Shown one piece after another: positions 58,071-64,000 of a stretch of 64,000 nucleotides of DNA. Source of the DNA: Rhizomys pruinosus (taxonomy: Eukaryota; Chordata; Mammalia; Rodentia; Spalacidae); the NCBI GenBank assembly GCA_009823505.1, contig VZQC01013971.1, forward strand, positions 311,911 through 375,910, in the 5' to 3' direction. Position 1 is the stretch's first letter. Each line of letters begins with the position of its first letter. Both the position numbers and the translations under genes were made by a program. The notes under the pieces were generated by a model. That model had not been told where the DNA came from, ran no database searches, and saw only the letters and a list, made by a program, of their open reading frames with translations.

Positions 58071-59677
58071 CCAGTTTTGACTTCCATGTAACTATTTCTC
58101 AACTAGTGATGAGCTTGACAACATAATATAAAAACAGAATTCTATATTATTTGTTTAGCTGTACTACTATTAAAATATTTTCAGAAAGGGAGAGATCAGA
58201 AATGACAGCAGCCTTTAACAGATTTGTTGCAGGCAATTGCAGTTCCAATTAGATACAAAGGCTGTCATACCAGCAAACTTGTGACCAACTCTTCGAATGA
58301 TGTGTCACCAGGGACATAGCTTGTCACTCTAAGTGGTGCAGAGTGACTTCTCTTCAAGCGTAGGTCACTATGACTTGTTTTCTGAGAAACCGATGGTTGC
58401 TAGCATTGACCAAGACAAGTGAATGCTGGCGTCCTGTGCATCTTTACTAAGTGTCCGTGGCATTTTCCACTTTCATGGTAATTATCCTTAGACCTCCTCA
58501 GGATTCAAGTATGTTATACCTTTTCTAAGCAGATTAACCAGTAGGATTCTGTTAGGTTAAAAAACAGAACTGAATAAGCCTGACTAAAACTTAAGAATGG
58601 ATTTAAAATTAACCAAGTCAACTCATTTCCCCAAGACTATGATTCTAATACCACTGAAAAGATTTTTTTAAAACACACCAAGATGGGGTAAGCGGGGTAA
58701 ATTGTCACATGGGCATCTTTTCAGTGGTTGTCAGGCAGTTCCTTCTAAATATGAATAGTATAAAAATCTACCCTTCTCTTAAATGATTGTTTAAATTGAA
58801 TGACATCATTAAATTCAAACCGCTATACAACTATTACAGTTTTCAGCATTCTCTCCCGAAAACATGAATATGCTCATAGTTTACCACATAGCAAGTTTTG
58901 GATACATTTTCTTCCTGATTTGTATCTGTTTGTCCAGCTTTCCAACTTGCTCCCTAGTATATTATTTTTCTTGCTCCTGCTTGAAGCTGGCCTCCCCAAC
59001 ACACAACTGCATCCAATTCTACTTGGGCACTGTGATTGTAATTTAAATGTACATAATTCACTGATGAAAATTTTCTGATGGTGATCTGGTAGTAGAGCTA
59101 GCAGGTTGCTAACCTAGTTTTAAGTACTTTGGAGGAAAAAGTACTATGGTTCATGTAAATGCTTGACTTATAAACTTCCACTGGTCCCTGATGTACTGAT
59201 AATTTTATACAAATATTTATTTCTTAGACACCATAGGAGGCACTTGGATATGTAGGGGATAAAAATAATCCCTGATGTAGAGGGCTTTTTGCCTGGAGGA
59301 GACAGAAGATAAAGAAGAAATTTTTAGCCTGTGATGTGTGTTAAGCCCAGGGTGCTATGGCAACCCAGAAGAGATAGAGGCCTTGTTTGAAGGTCAGGAG
59401 GCTCTTCTGAATGAAATGACAACTTGAGGTTTCTTGGGCCTAAGGAACAAGTAGGGGTTAGAAGGATCTTTGTAACAAATGAAGAGCATGTGCAAAAATA
59501 TAAATTTATAGGGAACATTTTTTTTTTCTTTCAGAAAGAAGCACTAGCTTGTTCAGGATTTATGCTCAGAATAAGATGAGAATCTGAAGATCTGGAAGAA
59601 ATAGTACAGCTTTGAATATCCCGCTAGTGCTAAATTTGATCACGCGCATGTAGAGAATAAGTTGAAGCATCTTTCTT
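58071..59677. other. Unassigned sequence
   Basis: Repeat-poor. Frames up to 92 codons (58800-59078) without known motifs. 'gaagagcatgtgcaaaaat' near 59480 might be part of an old unclassified mammalian repeat. Confidence 0.35.
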
Positions 59678-59889
59678 TTTAAATTATTTTTATTTTCTCT
59701 GTATAAATGTTTTGCCTGCCTGTAAGTGCACCACGTGGGTGCAGTGTCTATGGAGGCTAAGAGAGGGCAGCAGATTTCCTGGAACTGTTGTTGCCGATGG
59801 CTGTTAGCCACCATGTAGGGGGTAGAAATTGAGTCTGGGTCTTTGGCAAGAGCAGCCAGTGCTCTTAACCACTGAGCCATCTCTCCAGA
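59678..59889 (-). mobile_element. Older B2/B3 SINE
   Basis: 'tataaatgttttgcctgcc' to 'actgagccatctctccaga'. A decayed flank pair (tgaagcatctttc and tgaagtatcttt) is visible. Confidence 0.88.
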
Positions 59890-60114
59890 TCCTGAAGTAT
59901 CTTTTTAAGACAGCATCATGATCCTGTCATACGAAAAGTCCAATTTTCTCTCTCCTGAGTCCCATACATATTTTAGATGTCATTCCTTTGAAGAACAACC
60001 TCACCAGCTTATGGAAAAGTCAGATGCACATTCACCCTGAATTCTAGAAACCAGTTTAAGAGAAATTATTCAGCTTTATTTTTCATACTATCAAAAATGA
60101 GGACCACAGTTTCT

Positions 60115-60327
60115 TTTTTAAATTTTTATTTATTTATTTATTTTTTAATGTGTCTGCATATAGGTCTGTGCACCCGTGTCATGCAATGCCGCGGAGGTCA
60201 GAAGAGAGTGTTGGATTCCCCTGGGACTGGAGTTAAAGATGGTTCTCAGCCGCCATGTGGGTGCTGGGGATCGAACCTGGGTCCTCTGCAAGAGCAGTCT
60301 TAATCTCTAGGCTATCTCTCCAGCCCA
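60115..60327 (-). mobile_element. Young B2/B3 SINE without the 17-bp duplication
   Basis: Near-consensus with a small deletion near 'gcagtcttaatctct'. Perfect duplications aggaccacagtttct lie at 60100-60114 and 60328-60342. Confidence 0.96.
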
Positions 60328-60690
60328 AGGACCACAGTTTCTATATCACATTGCTCTGAACAAATACTTCACAAGAAGCAGCTTAGAAGGGAAGAATTTA
60401 TTTTGGCTCCCTACAGCTGTTTGAGGTGCTACGCTGCGACCACAGGCACATTGCATCTGTAGTCAGGAAGCAGAGCAGTGAATGCTGCTGCTCAGCTTGC
60501 TTTCTTCTTTTTTTCTTCATTTTGTCTGGGACCAAAGCACCAGAAAGGTGTAGGGGGCAGTCACTGTGAATTTTGCTCCCTCAGTTAAACCTCTTGGGAA
60601 ACATCCTCACAGATATTCCCTGAGATGTATCTCTCAGGTGATTCTAAATTGTGTCAATTTGACAGTGAGGTTTAACTCACATCTAAGATA
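60328..60690 (-). mobile_element. MaLR-type LTR, old
   Basis: In reverse: 'tgtcaaattgacacaattta' near the start and 'aataaattcttcccttcta' near the end match the layout of the other MaLR-type LTRs here. The B2 inserted at its 3' end. Confidence 0.65.
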
Positions 60691-60752
60691 TATAATTGTT
60701 ACATGAAGAATGGGAAGATGAGTGAAGAGTAGACCAGAAGATGATACTATCA

Positions 60753-60953
60753 CTACTCTTTGTATAAATTCTTCTGGATGACAGCCTCAGTCACCTCCTG
60801 ATTAGGGACCAAGACCTCTGCCAGGCACTGCCCATTTGCTACACGCACATGCAGTGAGGCGTATAGCCTCTGAAGGTACTGGTAGGATGCACGCATATGC
60901 CTCACTGTGGGGTGCTGGGGAGCTTTTGGACTCATCTCCTTGTTGCAGGACAC
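60753..60953 (-). other. Unrecognised 66-codon open frame
   Basis: Not in any repeat I recognise and less biased in composition than the other frames here. It contains 'RHMRASYQYLQRLYASLHVR' and 'LAEVLVPNQEVTEAVIQKN', and ends in a stop at 60753-60755. The nominal start is a GTG. The first ATG gives 60 codons. No poly-A tail or clear splice acceptor. It may be a pseudogene or exon fragment, or chance. Confidence 0.25.
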
Positions 60954-61608
60954 TTTGTAGAAAGGTGGGGCACTGAGACTTTTGTTCTAGGAAGTACAGT
61001 TTATCTTATGCTGGCTTACTCGGTGAGTTCAAGCCTGAACCTTGTGCCCAGCAGGCCCTTGTTACACTCTAGTTTCTTTGTCGCCCTTATTTGGAAATGT
61101 ATGTTACGTATGTTCTGGCTGGGTTGTAGAGGGAGTTCAGACTTGCAAATGTGTACCTGTAGACACTCATCAATGCCCTGCTTCCTCCTGTTGTCTGGGT
61201 CATCTTGACTCCAGAGTCAAGCCTCCCTCCTCCCTGCCCTTAGCATTCTGGGGGCGTAGGGCAGAGGGCAAGCTCCCCTCAGTCTCCTACCACATCCTGG
61301 CTCCCAAGGGCTGTAATGGTTTTGCAGTAAGAATAGGAACATATGGCATGGCTGCGAGGAGGTGCTTCTATTCCATCCATACTGGCATGGCATTTATATT
61401 TAATTGGAAACTTTTTTTATAAAGTATCTTTGTTCCTCATAAGTACTCAGTGATAGGTTAGACACCATTAGACCAATTACATCTCCACAGAGGATCTTGA
61501 GATTCAAAAGATAGAAAGTTCAAAGCCAGATAAGTAGCTGGCACTTTTAGATCTCAGGACTCATGACTTCTGCTTACATCCTTCTCCTCACTAGATTGGG
61601 GAGCCTAT
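60954..61608. other. Unassigned GC-richer sequence
   Basis: Overlapping plus frames at 60897-61422 show no known motif. No repeat recognised. Confidence 0.35.
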
Positions 61609-62010
61609 TGTCCTAACTTTTTATTACTGTGATAAAAACTGTGATCCAAACTAACTCGGGGAAGAAAAGATTTATTTTATCTTACATCTGTCAGGTAACA
61701 GGGGCACAGCTCATCACTGAGAGAGCCCAGTGTAGGAACTCAGGGCAGGAACTGTAGGCAGGAGCTGAAACACAGGCCTTGAAGGAGTGGTACTTATTGG
61801 CTTGCTCTCCTGGCCTGTGCTCAGCCTGCTTTCTTACACAATACAGGACAACATGCCCAGGCATAGCACCACCCACAGTGGGCTGGGCCCTCCCACATCA
61901 CTCAACAATCAAGAAAATGGCCCACAGACATTGCCACAGGACAGCAATTCCCCAATTGAAGTTTTGTCTTCCCAGGTGTGTCAAGTGGACAACTAAAGCT
62001 ATTCAACACA
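61609..62010 (-). mobile_element. MaLR-type solo LTR
   Basis: Reverse copy of the same family as 28427 and 45239: 'tgggctgggccctcccacat', 'gcctgctttcttacacaat' and 'gtgtcaagtggacaacta'. TG...CA ends at 61609 and 62010. The flanking 5-mers (cctat and gccac) do not match. Confidence 0.9.
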
Positions 62011-63631
62011 GCCACTGAGATGGGAAAATATTTGTTAAGGCATTTTAGCTGCTATAACAATGGGAGTTCCATAGGATAGCTTTTTTTTTTTAATCTAGGG
62101 TTCTCTTGAAAGCCAAGCTCCAGTTCAGAAAAGCCCAATGCACCTTAATTAGTGATGATATGGAGAATAACTTTTCCACTACTGCTGCTACTATTACTAC
62201 TACTCTTTAATCCAGACCAATAGTGCAGGACTGTGAGGAGGTATTCCTTTCTTCCCAGAAGCCAACAGATGTCCTGCAGTTTAATTTAACCCTTTGGTTC
62301 TGAGCCTAGCATATTCTTTCCTGTTCTTTCTGAGGCTCATAAAATATCCATCTGAAAGAAGTTCAGTATCAGTATCAACCCTGCGCATTTTATGTAGAAT
62401 GATCTGGTTTTAGTGAACTGTAGCTCTAAGGCAGCAAGAGTTTACACCTAGAGTTTGCAGTTAGAGTGTATTGAACCCCTTATGATAGTCAGCTCTGGGG
62501 AGATCACAGAGTTCAACAACAGAATATGTTAAAAAGAGAAACACTTTCTGGTGTGTTGAAACATGCCCTTCAGCAAATCTATTAACTTCATTTTAACTTA
62601 GACCTTTTTTTTCTTGAATATAATAAAGCCTGTGGAATGACTAGACTTGGCAAGAGGTCTCTCCCGTCATTTACAGCAGTACAGAATATGCAGAGTAAGT
62701 GGATTACTTTAGTTTTCAATAAAAATGTTAATATCTCCCTTAGAAGTGAACAAAGGACAATGCTTTCAATAATGAGATTATGAAATCTACAAGGACTGAG
62801 AGAGAGAGAAAGAGAGAGAAAGAGAGAGAAAACAGAGAGATTCATAGCACTTGACAGTGATTCAAACAATGCAAAATGGGATTAAGATGACACAAATCAA
62901 GCAGCTCTCAGTTGAAAATATGCTGGGCTGTATCTTCTCTCCAGGAGTAAGAGATGGCAGCATGTGTCTCTATTTCATTCTATGTATTTCTAATTCTTTC
63001 TCTCTATGTATTTCTATTTTTTCTATTTAGAGAATTATGATTTCTTCTGGAAATTCATTTTGGTTTTTCTTTCAATGATGATGAGTGAAACTTTAGAAAA
63101 GAACTTTGCTTCCCATCCAGTTACATAAAGTGCAATAGCCTTTATAGAAAATCAACATAATTTTAGCACTTAGGGAACATCTAAATGTTCATACCAATCA
63201 GCATTATGTTACTTTGTATTTCAAGACTCAAAATGCCCACCACCAAAACTCACAAAGATTACACGTACCCTGTTAATGAGATATCACACAGACTTGTCTA
63301 TACATGAGTCCGATGAAAGATTTTTTAACATGATGTTATTATTAAAGTCATTCAAATAGCATACAGTATGCACAATTCTTAAAACAGCTACATGCAGGTT
63401 CTGTAATTACCACTCCCTCCCCCCTCATATAGGAAATTTTAGACCTTAAATTATCTATGATTATTTTCTGATAATTTAGATACGGAAGATATCTTATCTG
63501 TGTATTGGAGTTTCACTCAATTTTCCACTCTGTTTCTAGGTAACATTCCATGTGATAGATCTGAATAACCAGTTATATGGGGTCTTAAAATATCTACTTC
63601 CTCTTATTTTGTTCAAATTTCTGAAAAAAAG

Positions 63632-63632
<1 letters not shown>
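62011..63632. other. Unassigned sequence with a GA-rich patch
   Basis: Contains an AGAG-rich microsatellite at 62797-62840. No gene or other family recognised. Confidence 0.4.
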
Positions 63633-63670
<38 letters not shown>

Positions 63671-63679
63671 TGTGTGTGT
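63633..63679 (+). repeat. (GT)n microsatellite
   Basis: About 23 GT units with one TA interruption. Confidence 0.97.
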
Positions 63680-63689
63680 TCTTATGTTT

Positions 63690-63936
63690 GGGTATGTGTG
63701 GTAAAGATTAGGAGCCTCTGTCTTTGGTTTGATGAGGCTCTCACTGCCCTGGAACTCCACTGCAGTCTAGCTGGATGCTGAGCTTCTGGGGATCTGTGTG
63801 TCTCTACACCCTAGCTCATTCCAGGTGTGCACACTGTGCTAGGCTTTTTACAAAGGTTCTGGGGCTCTCAACTCATGCTTATAGGTCCTAATGCTTATAA
63901 GGCAAGAGCTTTGCCAACTGAACCACCTCCCCAACC
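63690..63936 (-). mobile_element. B4-type composite SINE
   Basis: 'caggtgtgcacactgtgcta', 'aggttctggggctctcaact' and 'aactgaaccacctccccaac' match a reverse B4 (B1-related part then tRNA-like head). Confidence 0.78.
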
Positions 63937-64000
63937 AAGAAAACTAATTATTTTGAAAAAAAAACTCTGAAAATGTTCTTGTTCATGGAACCTGTATATA

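Noticed and set aside
61604..62015. Target-site duplication for the minus-strand LTR
   Set aside because: The flanking 5-mers cctat and gccac do not match.

Overview
This 64 kb window is nuclear DNA of a muroid rodent (mouse, hamster, vole or mole-rat group). The evidence is the dense mixture of B1, B2/B3, B4 and ID-type SINEs, rodent-type L1 tails with a G-rich tract in the 3' UTR, and MaLR-type LTRs. The youngest B1 and B2/B3 copies differ from the mouse and rat consensus sequences as I remember them, so I do not think it is Mus or Rattus. I cannot name the species. One N inside a poly-T run at 17211 shows this is assembled draft sequence.

I found no protein-coding gene, exon, tRNA, rRNA or snRNA that I can support. 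Nearly all open frames are under 130 codons and fall in SINEs, microsatellites or L1 fragments. The window reads as intergenic or deep intronic sequence. Two protein-derived relics stand out: an L1 reverse-transcriptase fragment at 25501-25812 (minus) and the C-terminal end of a retroviral Env transmembrane subunit at 55755-56002 (plus).

Layout. 0-10 kb: an old antisense L1 (about 2985-5790) broken by B2s, a B1 and an LTR, then many B1s. 10-14 kb: the most repeat-poor block, with MIR fossils and a (GT)(GA) microsatellite. 14-17.3 kb: a SINE cluster, including a tail-to-tail inverted B2 pair beside the N. 19-21.2 kb: two MaLR-type LTRs. 22.3-28.3 kb: a large L1 complex with an inverted part. 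28.4-34.6 kb: a clean solo LTR, DNA-transposon, L2 and old L1 fossils. 34.7-39.2 kb: another long antisense L1 holding a 35-bp minisatellite. 42.1-46.6 kb: a third long antisense L1 with six later insertions. 47-54 kb: a Tigger-like fossil, SINEs and a long purine tract. 54.9-58.1 kb: the env relic and two L1 tails with clear target-site duplications. 58-64 kb: mostly unassigned sequence, B2s and two LTRs.

The window is useful mainly as a record of transposition. At least a dozen insertions keep target-site duplications that can be read by eye, so their relative order can be worked out. The most distinctive items are a young B2/B3 subfamily marked by a 17-bp internal duplication (nine copies), an L1 tail that begins with a perfect 20-bp fold-back, and a 35-bp tandem array that appears to have arrived with an L1 tail. 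I did not find a new biological system in the sense of a gene cluster or defence locus. Family names come from memory of consensus sequences and should be confirmed with RepeatMasker.
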